Origin: an uncultured Ruminococcus sp.
GTDB lineage: Bacteria > Bacillota > Clostridia > Lachnospirales > Lachnospiraceae
DNA: 64,000 nucleotides
Reading direction: 5' to 3'
NCBI GenBank assembly: GCA_904418845.1
Contig: CAJFQC010000012.1
Location: 1-64,000 of the forward strand
Numbering within the stretch: position 1 is the stretch's first letter; each line of letters starts with the position of its first letter. The notes under the pieces are model-generated. The model searched no databases, was not told the origin of the DNA, and saw only the letters and a program-made list of their open reading frames with translations. A program made the translations under genes and the position numbers. Positions 7,718 through 17,222 of the stretch are shown here, one piece after another.

Positions 7718-8956
7718 TTAAATGCGCCGCAGTGCTTCGATCGGACTTAGGCGTGCCGCCTTGCGGGCAGGATAGATGCCGAAAACGATCCCCACGCCGC
7801 AGGAAAAGAGTGTGGCGGTGATGACAGCCGGGAGTGAGAGGGATGCCTTGATGCCGCCGATCTCAAGAAAGCTGATCAGTGCAGTGAGTCCGCCTCCCAG
7901 CAGAATTCCTATGATGCCGCCCATCCCTGAAATAATGGCGGATTCACACAGAAACTGTGCGATGATAGAACCTGTCTTTGCGCCCAGCGACTTGCGGATC
8001 CCGATTTCTCTTGTTCTCTCTGTGACAGAGACAAGCATGATATTCATAACGCCGATACCGCCCACGACAAGAGAGATCGCAGCCACAAGCGCTACAAACG
8101 CGGTAACTCCGTCCATAACAGCTCCCAGCATATCGGACAAATTGACTGGTTTCTGCTGCATGAAAGGATTCTCTCCAAGGTTCTGATGCCGGGCATTGAG
8201 AAGCCTCACTGCCGTGGAAGCCACTCTATTTGCCTCATCTCCATTCTTTGCCGTCAGAGATATGGAAGAGAAACCATCAATGGGAGTTCCGAAAGATTCC
8301 GCAAGCGTATACGGCGCCTCAATGGAAATCGATTCGCCCATCCCCATCGCCCGATAGGTCTGCTCGACCTCCAACATGTCCGCCGAAGTCTCCCTGATCC
8401 CGACGATCGTAACCTCCTGTATCCCGCTGTCAATGGCAAGTTCAAAGCTCATGCCAATGACATTTGTATTTCCGAAAAGATATAAGGCGGTCAGTTCATC
8501 AATCACACAGACCGGGGTTCCGTTTGCCAGATCTGTATCTGAAAAATATTTCCCTTTTACAAGCGGAGATGTGTACTGTCCGTTTTCATAATCCGGCGTG
8601 GTCATTGTTACGTAGGCATCAAAAGAGCCCTTGCGTGTCGTACATTTTCCACTATACATCAATGCTGCGGTAATACTCTCCACGGAATCACTCATAGAGG
8701 TCTCCAAAAAAGCAATATCATCTCCGGTAATAATCTCTGTGTCCGTTATCTCCTCGGCGTTCGCCTGGACAGTGACTGTATTTGTCTGCTCATTGGCAGC
8801 GTTCACCACGTCGTTTTTCAGCCCGTTTCCGATGGAAACAATAGTCACCACGGAGGAAATACCGATGATAATGCCGAGCATTGTCAGAAAGGACCGGCCT
8901 TTATTGGAGCGGATATTATCCAGCGCCATTTTTATGTATTCAAGAAATTGTCCCAT
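7718..8956 (-). CDS. MacB-type ABC transporter permease
   Basis: This membrane subunit belongs to a mechanotransmission (MacB/YknZ/FtsX superfamily) ABC transporter. A helix at residues 20-45 is followed by a large extracellular MacB periplasmic core domain (about 50-275), then three helices in the last 130 residues. The typical [11 protein letters not shown]-like segment after the first helix and [14 protein letters not shown] before the last helices are both present. It works with the ATPase and adaptor just upstream to push antimicrobial peptides, lipids or toxins out of the envelope. Gene order ATPase-adaptor-permease equals yknXYZ-like loci. The gap to the adaptor is 23 bp. The true substrate is unknown. 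Confidence 0.9.
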   Translation of the reverse strand: MGQFLEYIKMALDNIRSNKGRSFLTMLGIIIGISSVVTIVSIGNGLKNDVVNAANEQTNTVTVQANAEEITDTEIITGDDIAFLETSMSDSVESITAALMYSGKCTTRKGSFDAYVTMTTPDYENGQYTSPLVKGKYFSDTDLANGTPVCVIDELTALYLFGNTNVIGMSFELAIDSGIQEVTIVGIRETSADMLEVEQTYRAMGMGESISIEAPYTLAESFGTPIDGFSSISLTAKNGDEANRVASTAVRLLNARHQNLGENPFMQQKPVNLSDMLGAVMDGVTAFVALVAAISLVVGGIGVMNIMLVSVTERTREIGIRKSLGAKTGSIIAQFLCESAIISGMGGIIGILLGGGLTALISFLEIGGIKASLSLPAVITATLFSCGVGIVFGIYPARKAARLSPIEALRRI

Positions 8957-8979
8957 TGGATCATATCCTCCCTATTAGC

Positions 8980-10641
8980 TTACTCTATTCCGGCTTCATT
9001 TGCAACAGCTTTCATGCCCGGGTGGATATCTACATTGAGATCATTGACTACCAGATCCCCTTCTTTGAGTCCTTCTACAACCTCAACCTGCGTAGTGGAA
9101 GCAGTGCCAATCTGCACCGGTTTTTCTTTTACCACTCCATTTTCGATCACATAGACAAAATCGCCGTCAGTAGATGCATTGACCGCCTCGGTGGGGACAA
9201 CCACTACGTTCTTTGCCTCAGCGACTGTCATATTGACTTTTGCCGTAGCGCCAATACAGATATTTTCATCAGGATTCTCAATGCGGATACGCGCGCCGAT
9301 AACCGGCGTTCCTTTTTCATTTGGAACTGCGATCTTGTCAACATCAGTCAACGTACCCTTGTATGTATTTCCGGCGAGAGTAACCTCGGCTTCAAGCCCC
9401 GGTTTCATTTTGTCATAATCATCAGGAGATAATTCGATCTTTACCCGCACATGCTCTGTATCTGCGATCGTGAAGAGCGCTGCACCCTGTGCGGCAGAGT
9501 TCGTCTGGAGTGCGTCCACAGACGCAATCACACCGTTCATATCCGCTTTCATGCCTTCCTTTCCCTTTTCGAGCAGTTCCTCCGGTGTCAGGGCGGCAAG
9601 TTCCGCAAGATTATCACTGATGTCCAGATTCTCTAATTCTGAAGAAGTCATCCCTGTCTCCGCAGCCGTAGCTCCGGCAGCCTGATATGCTGCCTGCCAT
9701 TCTGCATATTTTGCCTCATACTGTGCTTGCAGTTCCGCATACCCGGCATCGTCCGCGGCGGGAACTTCAAGAGCGGCAAGGGAAGAATTCGCCTCATCAA
9801 GAAGAACCTGGGTCTCCTTCTTTGTCTCTAATGCCTGTTCATAATTCTCTGTGTCTGTCACAATTTGTTGCTGTGCTGCATCCGCCGTGCCGTTTTTCAC
9901 ATTCTCCAAAGCCTCATTGATCTCTACCTGGCGTCCTGCGTACCCTCTTTCATAAGCACCGATGGTCTCATCAGCCGCCGCGATCGTTCCCTCGTATCCC
10001 TGAATCTGTGTCTGGATCTCTTGTATCCTGGGGGCGTTCTGCTCTGTCTGCTGTGCCGCCGTCTGCTGGTTGCTCTGATACTGGGCATAGGCTGCGTCCA
10101 CCTGTTCTGCCAGTGCGTTGGCCTCGTCCGCAAGCGCATTCGCCTGTTCTGCCGCCTGAGCGGATGCGGCGTTCGCCGCATCGATCGCCCTGGCGTTCTG
10201 CGCCCTTGTGGCCCTGGAAGTATTGAGGCTGGACTGAAGGGTCAGCTGCGCCTGTTCGTTATCCCGCTCCAGATTTGTCGTATCAAATGTGATAAGAAGA
10301 TCTCCTGATTTGACCGGCTGCCCTACCACAGCCTTACATTCTTTAATCGGTGCTGTGACAGGGGAATAATATGTCTTTGTGTTTTCACTCTCGATCGTAC
10401 CGTTAGAATTATAGGTCTCTTTTACTGTGCCTTTCTGTGCCTTCGCCACGTTCAGAACAGTTCCGGTCCCGCTTTCCTTCTGTCCGCCTGCCAGCAGAGA
10501 GATACCCCATGCAAGGAAAATCACGGCCACCAGTATAGGAAGGATCACCCATGCAGGGAGCTTCTTTTTGGGAGTGCCCGAAGACGGCGCAGCTTTTTCA
10601 GAAATAGTCTGTTTCCGGGTGTTTCGCTCTTTTGATGCCAT
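8980..10641 (-). CDS. Membrane fusion / HlyD-like adaptor (YknX-type)
   Basis: This is the extracytoplasmic adaptor of the tripartite-like exporter. A single N-terminal membrane helix (residues about 30-52) anchors it. A biotinyl-lipoyl half-domain follows, then an extended Ala/Gln/Glu-rich coiled coil of roughly 220 residues, then beta-barrel and membrane-proximal domains ending near VVVPTEAVN and DLNVDIHPGMKAV. At 553 aa it is longer than Bacillus YknX (about 380 aa), because of the coiled coil. I start at MASKERN (AGAGGACATCT before it), directly after the ATPase stop codon, so translation is probably coupled. The longer open frame overlapping the ATPase gene is not used. Confidence 0.88.
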   Translation of the reverse strand: MASKERNTRKQTISEKAAPSSGTPKKKLPAWVILPILVAVIFLAWGISLLAGGQKESGTGTVLNVAKAQKGTVKETYNSNGTIESENTKTYYSPVTAPIKECKAVVGQPVKSGDLLITFDTTNLERDNEQAQLTLQSSLNTSRATRAQNARAIDAANAASAQAAEQANALADEANALAEQVDAAYAQYQSNQQTAAQQTEQNAPRIQEIQTQIQGYEGTIAAADETIGAYERGYAGRQVEINEALENVKNGTADAAQQQIVTDTENYEQALETKKETQVLLDEANSSLAALEVPAADDAGYAELQAQYEAKYAEWQAAYQAAGATAAETGMTSSELENLDISDNLAELAALTPEELLEKGKEGMKADMNGVIASVDALQTNSAAQGAALFTIADTEHVRVKIELSPDDYDKMKPGLEAEVTLAGNTYKGTLTDVDKIAVPNEKGTPVIGARIRIENPDENICIGATAKVNMTVAEAKNVVVVPTEAVNASTDGDFVYVIENGVVKEKPVQIGTASTTQVEVVEGLKEGDLVVNDLNVDIHPGMKAVANEAGIE

Positions 10642-10642
10642 A

Positions 10643-11398
10643 TCAGATGTCCTCTCTTTCACTGTCAATATTTGTTTCTTTATCAACAATCTCTTCGCTG
10701 CCAGTATAATTTTCGCTGTTCAGATAATCAGCTTCTATTCGTCCGTCCATAATGCGCACGACCCGGTATGCCTGACGCGCAATATCATCGTCATGGGTAA
10801 TGATAATGACTGTGCGGCCGCTCCGGTGAAGTCCTTTCAGGATATTCATAATATCCACGGTGGAATGGCTGTCCAGATTTCCTGTCGGCTCATCAGCAAG
10901 AATAATCGGCGGCTGTGCGGCAACAGCTCTTGCAACGGCTACCCTCTGCTGCTGTCCGCCTGAAAGCTCTCCGGGCTTGTGTTTCATCCGCTTCTTAAGC
11001 CCGACCCTCTCCAATGCTTCCATAGCTGCCTTTCTCCTCTGCTGCCGCCCCATTCCCCTGTAAATGAGCGGAAGCTCTACGTTGCCGAGAGCGTCTAAAT
11101 TGGGGATCAGGTTAAAGCCCTGAAAGATAAATCCGATCTTTTTATTGCGGATATCTGAAAGCTGATTGTCAGACAGGCGGGATACATCCTGCCCATCAAG
11201 GAAATAGCTCCCGGTCGTAGGGATGTCCAGACAGCCGAGCATATTCATGAGGGTGGATTTCCCGGAGCCGGAATGACCAACGATGGCGACAAATTCCCCT
11301 CTTTCAATCTCAAGGCTGATGCCATCCAGAGCGCGCACTTCATTCTCACCGGGATTGTAGATCTTATGTAAGTCTTGAACTCGGATGAGCGGTTCCAT
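10643..11398 (-). CDS. MacB/LolD-type ABC transporter ATPase
   Basis: This is the ATP-binding subunit of the exporter formed with the two genes downstream. Walker A GHSGSGKST is at residues 41-49, the Q-loop in GFIFQGFNL, the signature LSGGQQQR, Walker B ILADEPTGNLD and the H-loop in IIITHD, all intact. The start is MEPLIRV, with AAGGAG 7 bp upstream, not the upstream in-frame codon. The promoter TTGACA/TATTGT lies in the 3' end of tatD. The C-terminus ends in a Glu/Asp-rich tail of about 20 residues beyond the usual fold. Confidence 0.93.
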   Translation of the reverse strand: MEPLIRVQDLHKIYNPGENEVRALDGISLEIERGEFVAIVGHSGSGKSTLMNMLGCLDIPTTGSYFLDGQDVSRLSDNQLSDIRNKKIGFIFQGFNLIPNLDALGNVELPLIYRGMGRQQRRKAAMEALERVGLKKRMKHKPGELSGGQQQRVAVARAVAAQPPIILADEPTGNLDSHSTVDIMNILKGLHRSGRTVIIITHDDDIARQAYRVVRIMDGRIEADYLNSENYTGSEEIVDKETNIDSEREDI

Positions 11399-11438
11399 AA
11401 CTGTGCTCCTTTTCATCTTTATGTATTAGTTAAATAAT

Positions 11439-11467
11439 ACAATAATACTATATTGAGCTAATGTCAA
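11439..11467 (-). promoter_or_regulatory. Promoter of the MacB-type export operon
   Basis: TTGACA (11462-11467) and TATTGT (11439-11444) are separated by 17 bp on the minus strand. The -35 box overlaps the end of tatD. The region around the -10 holds a TAATAC-AA-TAATAC direct repeat that could bind a regulator. Confidence 0.65.
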
Positions 11468-12227
11468 GAAAATTGTATAGAGCCTTACTGTTTATCTCTG
11501 TCTGCCTCACGACCTCTTCCACATCCGTCCCTTTCAGCGCTGCAATCTCTTCCGCCACGTAAGGAAGGTACAGCGAACAGTTCCTCTTTCCCCTGCAGGG
11601 GACCGGCGCCAGATAAGGGCAGTCTGTCTCAAGCACGATGGAAGAAAGCGGGATTTCCTGTACGACCTGTTTAAGTTTCTTTGCATTCTTGAAGGTAACT
11701 ACGCCGCCCACACCGATATAGTATCCCATCTTCACATATTCTTTCGCCATCTCTGCAGAGTAGGAATAGCAATGGATGACCGCTTTCATCCCCGCCGCGT
11801 ATTTTTTCATGATCTCCATTGTATCCGCCGCGGCTTCCCTGCTGTGGATGATGATCGGCATATCTTTCGCACGCGCCAGTTCAATCTGTCGGATAAACCA
11901 TTCCTTCTGGAGGTCATGGCTCTCATTATCCCAATAGTAGTCCAGACCTATCTCGCCCACGGCGACGATCTTGTCCTTCTCCAGCAGAGAAGACATCCGC
12001 GCGAACTGCTTCTCATCAAGTGAGCCCACCTCATCCGGGTGTACTCCGATCGCCCCGTATACAAACGGATAGTCCTCTGTCAGCTTCTGTATCTTATCCC
12101 ATGAAGAAATGGTGGAACCCGCATTTACGATAAGCCCGATCCCCGCGACTTCCATTTCCGCAAGAAGACTCTCTCTGTCCGTGTCAAACTGTTCATCATC
12201 ATAATGTGCGTGTGTATCTATTATCAT
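11448..12227 (-). CDS. tatD: TatD family metal-dependent deoxyribonuclease
   Basis: This is an amidohydrolase-fold nuclease (YcfH/TatD family) that trims DNA or D-aminoacyl products. Metal ligands are visible: DTHAH at residues 4-8, a Glu in GEIGLDYYW, His in HSREA and HCYS, and Asp in ETDCPYL. At 259 aa it has the standard length. AGGAG precedes the ATG by 9 bp. It lies downstream of the asparagine synthetase gene in the same direction (108 bp apart). In Bacillus the homologue yabD lies near ksgA and rsmI, and here ksgA is about 4 kb away. Confidence 0.94.
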   Translation of the reverse strand: MIIDTHAHYDDEQFDTDRESLLAEMEVAGIGLIVNAGSTISSWDKIQKLTEDYPFVYGAIGVHPDEVGSLDEKQFARMSSLLEKDKIVAVGEIGLDYYWDNESHDLQKEWFIRQIELARAKDMPIIIHSREAAADTMEIMKKYAAGMKAVIHCYSYSAEMAKEYVKMGYYIGVGGVVTFKNAKKLKQVVQEIPLSSIVLETDCPYLAPVPCRGKRNCSLYLPYVAEEIAALKGTDVEEVVRQTEINSKALYNFLDISSI

Positions 12228-12335
12228 ATCTTAAATCTCCTGATCTGCGCCTGTAAATCGTCCGTCGCTTACATCTCCACCTTAATCCATGCTGCCTCTG
12301 CTTCCTTATCACCCGCGCTCTTCTTTTTCACGGCA

Positions 12336-13874
12336 TCACCGCTTCACAAAATATTCCTCATACCATACAAGGAATGTATAAATCGTCCATACTTTCCTCC
12401 AGTTATCGGAATTTCCTCCCACATAGTCGTCAAATATCGCATTGATCTCATCTATGTTGAAGAACTGCGCCGCCATGTCACTGTTAAACTTCTCGCGCAC
12501 ATCCTGATTGTAGCGGTCGTCCGCCATCCAGATACGAATCGGCACGATGAATCCCAGCTTCTTGCGGAAGGCGATCTCCTCCGGAAGGACCTTCGCCGCC
12601 GCCGTGCGCAGGGCAACCTTATTCTGCTCCTCATTCACCTTATACTTGGACGGCATCCTTGAAGCAATGTCGAAGATCCTGCGGTCTGTCAGCGGCATAC
12701 GGATCTCAAGTCCCGCCGCAAGGCCCATCTTATCCACATTCAGATAAATATCTCCTTCCAGCCAGATCTGGATATCCACATTAGACATGACGGAAAGCGG
12801 GTCAAGCCCTTCCGTCTCTTCATAGATCGGGCGTGCCACCTCAACAGGCAGGACATCCGGGTCATAGTTCTTAAGGATGCGCTGCTTCTCCTCCTCTTTC
12901 ATGATATTCGTATTTCCGACATAAAATGTCTTCAGATTCTCACCATATCTCTCCGCGTTGCGGTACATATTGTAGCCGCCGAAGAACTCATCCGCGCCCT
13001 CGCCGGAGTAACAGATCTTTGTATGTTTTGCGGTCTCCCTGCACGCGATAGCAAACGCGATTGCTGACGCGTCACCCAGCGGCTGCTCCATGTTATACAT
13101 TACATAGGGCACGATCCCGAAGTATTCCTCCGGGGTAATCAGACATCTGGAATTCTTTCTTCCTAATATATCCGCTGTCTGCTTCGCAAGCCCGGATTCG
13201 TCGAAGCGCTCCTCCTCATAGCCGCAGGAATCCGTCATCTCCACGTCAGACATTGCCAGCACGTAAGAAGAGTCCACGCCGCCGGACAGGAAAGACTCCG
13301 CCGTCTCGTCCGCGGTCTTTACTTCCGGCATGATCTCCTTTAAAGTCGTATGAATCTCGTCCGCCCAATCCTCAAGAGACTTGCCCTCCTCCGGATGGAA
13401 GGTGGGCGTCCAGTAACGTTCTATCTTCATTTTCCCGTCCTGCCAGATCAGACGGCGTCCCGGCATGAGTTTTTTAAGCCCGCGGAAAAATGTATTCTCA
13501 CCTGCTGCATAAGTAAGACTTAAATATATCTGAAGCATTTCCCCATTCAGCTCTTTCACAAAGCCGGGCTGCTCCATGATCCCGCGTATGGTTGTACCAT
13601 ATAAGAGCCGGCCGTCTGCTGTCTCATAATAATAAAACGGTTTTGTGCCGAACGGATCTCTTAAGCAGAACAATCTCTTTTCATCTTCGTCCCACAGCGC
13701 AAACGCATACATGCCGTGCATGTGGTCCGCCATCTCATATCCCCACGTCTCATAAGCGCGGATAAGAATCTGCTCCTCACGTTCCTCTCTCGAAAGTGTA
13801 AGAGATATTTCCAGCCTCTCGCACAGTTCCTCCCAGTTCCGGATGTGTCCTCTGTATTCCTCTACTTTTATCAT
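12336..13874 (-). CDS. Asparagine synthetase-like protein lacking the glutaminase Cys
   Basis: The C-terminal asparagine synthetase domain is complete. The PP-loop SGGVDSS is at residues 197-203, YSGEGADEFFGGY follows, and so does a conserved EIRMPLTDRR segment. It would activate aspartate with ATP and aminate it. The N-terminal class II glutamine amidotransferase domain is cut short. The protein starts MIKVEEYRGH instead of MCG, so the catalytic Cys2 and about 70 residues are missing, while the later part (HMHGMYAFALWD, RDPFGTKPFYY) remains. AGGAG lies before this ATG, and a good promoter (TTGTCA/TATAAT) lies only about 90 bp upstream, so the short form is the native gene. It may use free ammonia or a partner glutaminase. 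Confidence 0.85.
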   Translation of the reverse strand: MIKVEEYRGHIRNWEELCERLEISLTLSREEREEQILIRAYETWGYEMADHMHGMYAFALWDEDEKRLFCLRDPFGTKPFYYYETADGRLLYGTTIRGIMEQPGFVKELNGEMLQIYLSLTYAAGENTFFRGLKKLMPGRRLIWQDGKMKIERYWTPTFHPEEGKSLEDWADEIHTTLKEIMPEVKTADETAESFLSGGVDSSYVLAMSDVEMTDSCGYEEERFDESGLAKQTADILGRKNSRCLITPEEYFGIVPYVMYNMEQPLGDASAIAFAIACRETAKHTKICYSGEGADEFFGGYNMYRNAERYGENLKTFYVGNTNIMKEEEKQRILKNYDPDVLPVEVARPIYEETEGLDPLSVMSNVDIQIWLEGDIYLNVDKMGLAAGLEIRMPLTDRRIFDIASRMPSKYKVNEEQNKVALRTAAAKVLPEEIAFRKKLGFIVPIRIWMADDRYNQDVREKFNSDMAAQFFNIDEINAIFDDYVGGNSDNWRKVWTIYTFLVWYEEYFVKR

Positions 13875-13963
13875 ATGTTCTCTCCTGATCTTCTGACAGC
13901 CCCCACGCGGCATTTTCCCGCTATTAAGTAAGCTGTCGTGCATGTTTCCATATATACGTGACC

Positions 13964-13992
13964 ATTATACCCGAAACCACCCCCTCTGACAA
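13964..13992 (-). promoter_or_regulatory. Promoter of the asparagine synthetase-like gene
   Basis: TTGTCA (13987-13992) and TATAAT (13964-13969) are 17 bp apart on the minus strand. The leader of about 80 nt can pair ACAGC with GCTGT (near 13934 and 13898). Between this promoter and the purC promoter at 14119 I see nothing else. Confidence 0.75.
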
Positions 13993-14118
13993 GTTCTCGA
14001 CCCGCGTCCTTTGCGCCGGACTTATCATATCGGGGAACAGGGGCTCTTTCCTTCTGTTTTTAATCCTTTTGCAAGTACGGCACATTTTCAATTTTTTTAG
14101 AAAAATCCCAAAAAACTA

Positions 14119-14147
14119 TTGTCTTTCCCATCGTTTGTGCCTATTCT
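14119..14147 (+). promoter_or_regulatory. Promoter of purC
   Basis: TTGTCT (14119-14124) and TATTCT (14142-14147) have a 17-bp spacer. The leader is short, about 40 nt. I see no room for a purine riboswitch. Confidence 0.65.
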
Positions 14148-14190
14148 ATTAAAGGAAACATTGAATCTAAGAATAAACGAGGTACATGAA

Positions 14191-15051
14191 ATGAAACCGA
14201 TCAAAGAAGGAAAAGTACGTGAGATCTATGACAACGGCAACAGCCTTATCCTTGTAGCGACAGACAGGATCAGCTGCTTTGACGTTATCCTAAAAAACAA
14301 GATCACAAAGAAGGGTGCTGTACTGACACAGATGTCTAAATTTTGGTTTGACATGACCTCCGACATCCTGCCGAACCACATGATCACAACAGATGTGAAC
14401 GAGATGCCGGAGTTCTTCCGTCAGCCGCAGTTTGACGGTAACAGCATGATGTGTAAGAAACTTACAATGCTCCCCATCGAGTGTATTGTGCGCGGCTACA
14501 TCACGGGAAGCGGCTGGGCAAGCTACCAGGAGAACGGCACTGTCTGCGGCATTACACTGCCCGAAGGATTAAAAGAATCCGACAAGCTGCCGGAGCCGAT
14601 CTACACCCCGTCTACAAAGGCTGAGATCGGTGACCATGATGAAAATATTTCTTACGAACAGAGCGTTGCACACTTGGAGAAACATTTCCCGGGCAAGGGA
14701 GATGAATATGCCGCAAAGCTTCGCGACTGTACGCTCGCACTCTACAAGAAATGCGCGGACTACGCACTGACACGCGGCATCATCATAGCAGATACAAAGT
14801 TCGAGTTTGGTCTGGATGAGGACGGCAATATCGTCATCGGCGACGAAATGCTCACACCGGACAGCTCCCGCTTCTGGCCGGCCGACGGATATGAGCCGGG
14901 ACACAGCCAGCCGTCCTTTGACAAGCAGTTTGCCCGCGACTGGCTCAAGGCGAATCCTGACAATGACTGGACACTTCCAGAAGATGTCGTGCAGAAGACC
15001 ATCAACATCTATCTTGAAGGTTACGAAATGCTGACAGGAAAGAAATTGTAA
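14191..15051 (+). CDS. purC: Phosphoribosylaminoimidazole-succinocarboxamide synthase
   Basis: This enzyme of purine synthesis joins aspartate to CAIR with ATP to make SAICAR. The N-terminal GKVREIYD and DRISCFDV segments, the ECIVRGYITGSGW substrate loop and a C-terminal DSSRFWP motif identify it. The start is the ATG of MKPIKEG, preceded by GAGGT at 8 bp. A longer frame upstream lacks a ribosome binding site and overlaps the promoter. At 286 aa it is of the longer PurC class rather than the 235-aa Bacillus form. It is monocistronic, with its own promoter and terminator, and is not next to other pur genes here. Confidence 0.95.
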   Translation: MKPIKEGKVREIYDNGNSLILVATDRISCFDVILKNKITKKGAVLTQMSKFWFDMTSDILPNHMITTDVNEMPEFFRQPQFDGNSMMCKKLTMLPIECIVRGYITGSGWASYQENGTVCGITLPEGLKESDKLPEPIYTPSTKAEIGDHDENISYEQSVAHLEKHFPGKGDEYAAKLRDCTLALYKKCADYALTRGIIIADTKFEFGLDEDGNIVIGDEMLTPDSSRFWPADGYEPGHSQPSFDKQFARDWLKANPDNDWTLPEDVVQKTINIYLEGYEMLTGKKL

Positions 15052-15072
15052 GATTCTCCGTTACACACGTTA

Positions 15073-15100
15073 AAAACCGGGGCACATGCTCCGGTTTTTT
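15073..15100 (+). terminator. Terminator of purC
   Basis: The AAACCGG/CCGGTTT stem has a short loop and six Ts, 21 bp past the stop. Confidence 0.85.
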
Positions 15101-15129
15101 AATGTAGACTTCTCATTAATAAAACCCGC

Positions 15130-15209
15130 TAAAAGAATCAGCCCGGCTGCGGGCCGAGGGATCAATACTCCGTCAACGGCAAAGAGGCCCGCGGCACTTT
15201 GCCGCTGAC
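15130..15209 (-). terminator. Hairpins after the ABC exporter operon
   Basis: The 217-bp gap holds two inverted repeats. GTCAACGGCAAAG/CTTTGCCGCTGAC (15172-15184 with 15197-15209) comes first on the minus strand. GCCCG/CGGGC (15141-15145 with 15150-15154) follows, leading into ATTCTTTT. The second looks like the terminator. Confidence 0.5.
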
Positions 15210-15317
15210 CTCTCATTCTTACTCTTATCGCATATTCTGTTACTTATCGCATCTTACTATACACACGCGCCTGCATCAGATCTCGTACTATATACCCGCA
15301 TTTATGCATCTGCTCTT

Positions 15318-17222
15318 TTATGAGAGTTCCAGCTTTCCTGTATACAGTTGATAGTATGTTCCCTTCTGAGCAAGCAGCTCATCATGGGTACCTCTCTCGA
15401 TAATGCGTCCGTGCTCAAGCACCATGATGGCGTCACTGTTACGGATAGTTGACAACCTGTGGGCAATGACGAATACTGTACGCCCTTTCATCAGGTTATC
15501 CATACCTTTCTGGACGATGCTCTCTGTTCTCGTATCAATAGAGGATGTCGCCTCATCGAGGATGAGCACCGGCGGATCTGCGATGGCAGCTCTCGCGATC
15601 GCAAGGAGCTGTCTCTGTCCCTGGGAGAGCTCTTCACCGTCTCCGCTCAAGTGAGTGTTATATCCATTTGGCAGCATCTTGATAAATCCGTCCGCATGTG
15701 CCAGCCTTGCCGCCTTATACACTTCTTCATCCGTCGCGTCCAGCTTGCCATAGCGGATGTTCTCCATGATAGTTCCTGTGAACAGGTGCGTATCCTGGAG
15801 CACAATGCCAAGCGAACGTCTCAAGTCTGCCTTTTTAATCTTATTGATGTTAATATCATCATAACGTATCTTTCCGTCCGCCACATCATAGAAACGGTTG
15901 ATCAGATTGGTGATCGTCGTCTTGCCCGCTCCGGTGGAGCCGACGAACGCAAGCTTCTGTCCTGGCTTCGCGTACAGTGTCAGCTCATGGAGCACCATAT
16001 GGTCCGGATTATATCCAAATGTCATGTCATAGAAGCGCACATCGCCCTTCAGCTCCTGATAGGTGACCGTGCCGTCCGCCTGATGCGGATGCTTCCATGC
16101 CCACAGTCCTGTTCTCTCCTCGCACTCTGTAATGTCGCCGTTCTCATCTTTCTTCGCATTTACCAGGGTAACGTAACCGTCGTCCACCTCCGGCTCTTCA
16201 TCCATCATATTGAAGATACGCTCCGCTCCTGCAAGCGCCATGATGATGGAGTTGAACTGCTGCGCAATCTGCATAAACGGCTGTGTAAAACTCTTCGTAA
16301 ACTGTAAATAGGACGCCATGACGCCAAGGGTGATGTTTCCGATTCCCCACACGGAGAGCAGCCCGCCGAAGATCGCCACCAGCACAAACTGCAGGTTTCC
16401 CAAGTTTCCAATGATCGGTCCCATCATGCTTGCGAATGTATGGGCTCTTGACGCGCTGACAAAGAGGCTCTCATTAAGCTTGTCGAACTCTTCCTCTGAC
16501 TTTTTCTCGTGGTTAAATACCTTGACCACTCTCTGCCCGGTCATACGCTCCTCTACAAATCCGGTCACATTCGCCAGATCAAGCTGCTGGCGGATGAAGT
16601 ATTTCCCGCTGTTTCCTGCGATAAATCGTGATACCACAGTCATCACAAAGATCATGAGGACTGCCAGCACAGTCAGGATCGGGCTTAAGACGAGCATCGC
16701 AATGAACGTGACCACAATAGTCAGCGAGGACATCAGCACCTGCGGGATGGATTGGTTGATCATCTGCCGCAGGGTATCTGTATCGTTTGTATAAAGGCTC
16801 ATGATAGAACCGTTTGTGTTCTGATCAAAGTACCGGATCGGAAGTGTCTGCATATGTTCAAACATCTCGTCACGGACTTTCTTTAACACGCCCTGGCCGA
16901 TCACGACCATGAGCCTGTTATACAGGAAGGACGCCACAACTCCGAACGCGAAAATGCACGCCAGCACTCCGAGCGCCATGTATAACTCTCCAAAGTCCGG
17001 GTTCTTCTGTCCGATCAGCGGAATAATGAAATCATCCAGCAGAAACTTCAGTGACAGAGATACAGAGATCGAAGCCACGGAACTGATGAGTATGCAGATC
17101 ACTACTACGATAAACTGGATCTTATACCCCGATGTCACGTATTTGAGCAGACGCTTCGCCGTCTTGAGCGTTCCTTTGTTAATGGCAGATTTTCCCTTTA
17201 CGGATTGTTCCCGATTACTCAT
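15318..17222 (-). CDS. Heterodimeric ABC exporter, catalytic half
   Basis: This is a type IV multidrug/lipid exporter half-transporter (BmrCD, LmrCD, TM287/288 group). Six membrane helices span residues about 30-345. An insertion of about 45 residues sits between the membrane domain and the ATPase. The ATPase has Walker A GSTGAGKTT, signature LSQGQRQL, Walker B LILDEATSSID with the catalytic Glu, and H-loop IAHRLS. It overlaps the preceding half-transporter gene by 8 bp, so the two are translated as a unit and should pair. The MarR regulator upstream suggests drug- or metabolite-induced expression. Confidence 0.92.
   Translation of the reverse strand: MSNREQSVKGKSAINKGTLKTAKRLLKYVTSGYKIQFIVVVICILISSVASISVSLSLKFLLDDFIIPLIGQKNPDFGELYMALGVLACIFAFGVVASFLYNRLMVVIGQGVLKKVRDEMFEHMQTLPIRYFDQNTNGSIMSLYTNDTDTLRQMINQSIPQVLMSSLTIVVTFIAMLVLSPILTVLAVLMIFVMTVVSRFIAGNSGKYFIRQQLDLANVTGFVEERMTGQRVVKVFNHEKKSEEEFDKLNESLFVSASRAHTFASMMGPIIGNLGNLQFVLVAIFGGLLSVWGIGNITLGVMASYLQFTKSFTQPFMQIAQQFNSIIMALAGAERIFNMMDEEPEVDDGYVTLVNAKKDENGDITECEERTGLWAWKHPHQADGTVTYQELKGDVRFYDMTFGYNPDHMVLHELTLYAKPGQKLAFVGSTGAGKTTITNLINRFYDVADGKIRYDDININKIKKADLRRSLGIVLQDTHLFTGTIMENIRYGKLDATDEEVYKAARLAHADGFIKMLPNGYNTHLSGDGEELSQGQRQLLAIARAAIADPPVLILDEATSSIDTRTESIVQKGMDNLMKGRTVFVIAHRLSTIRNSDAIMVLEHGRIIERGTHDELLAQKGTYYQLYTGKLELS

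Noticed and set aside
13875-13943. Upstream extension of the asparagine synthetase-like gene
   Set aside because: It adds 23 residues without the MCG glutaminase start and has no ribosome binding site. The chosen ATG has AGGAG.
13993-14118. Possible purine riboswitch before purC
   Set aside because: The purC promoter lies downstream of this stretch and the transcript leader is only about 40 nt.
15459-16307. 282-codon open frame on the plus strand
   Set aside because: It is a shadow of the ABC exporter gene, with no start signal.
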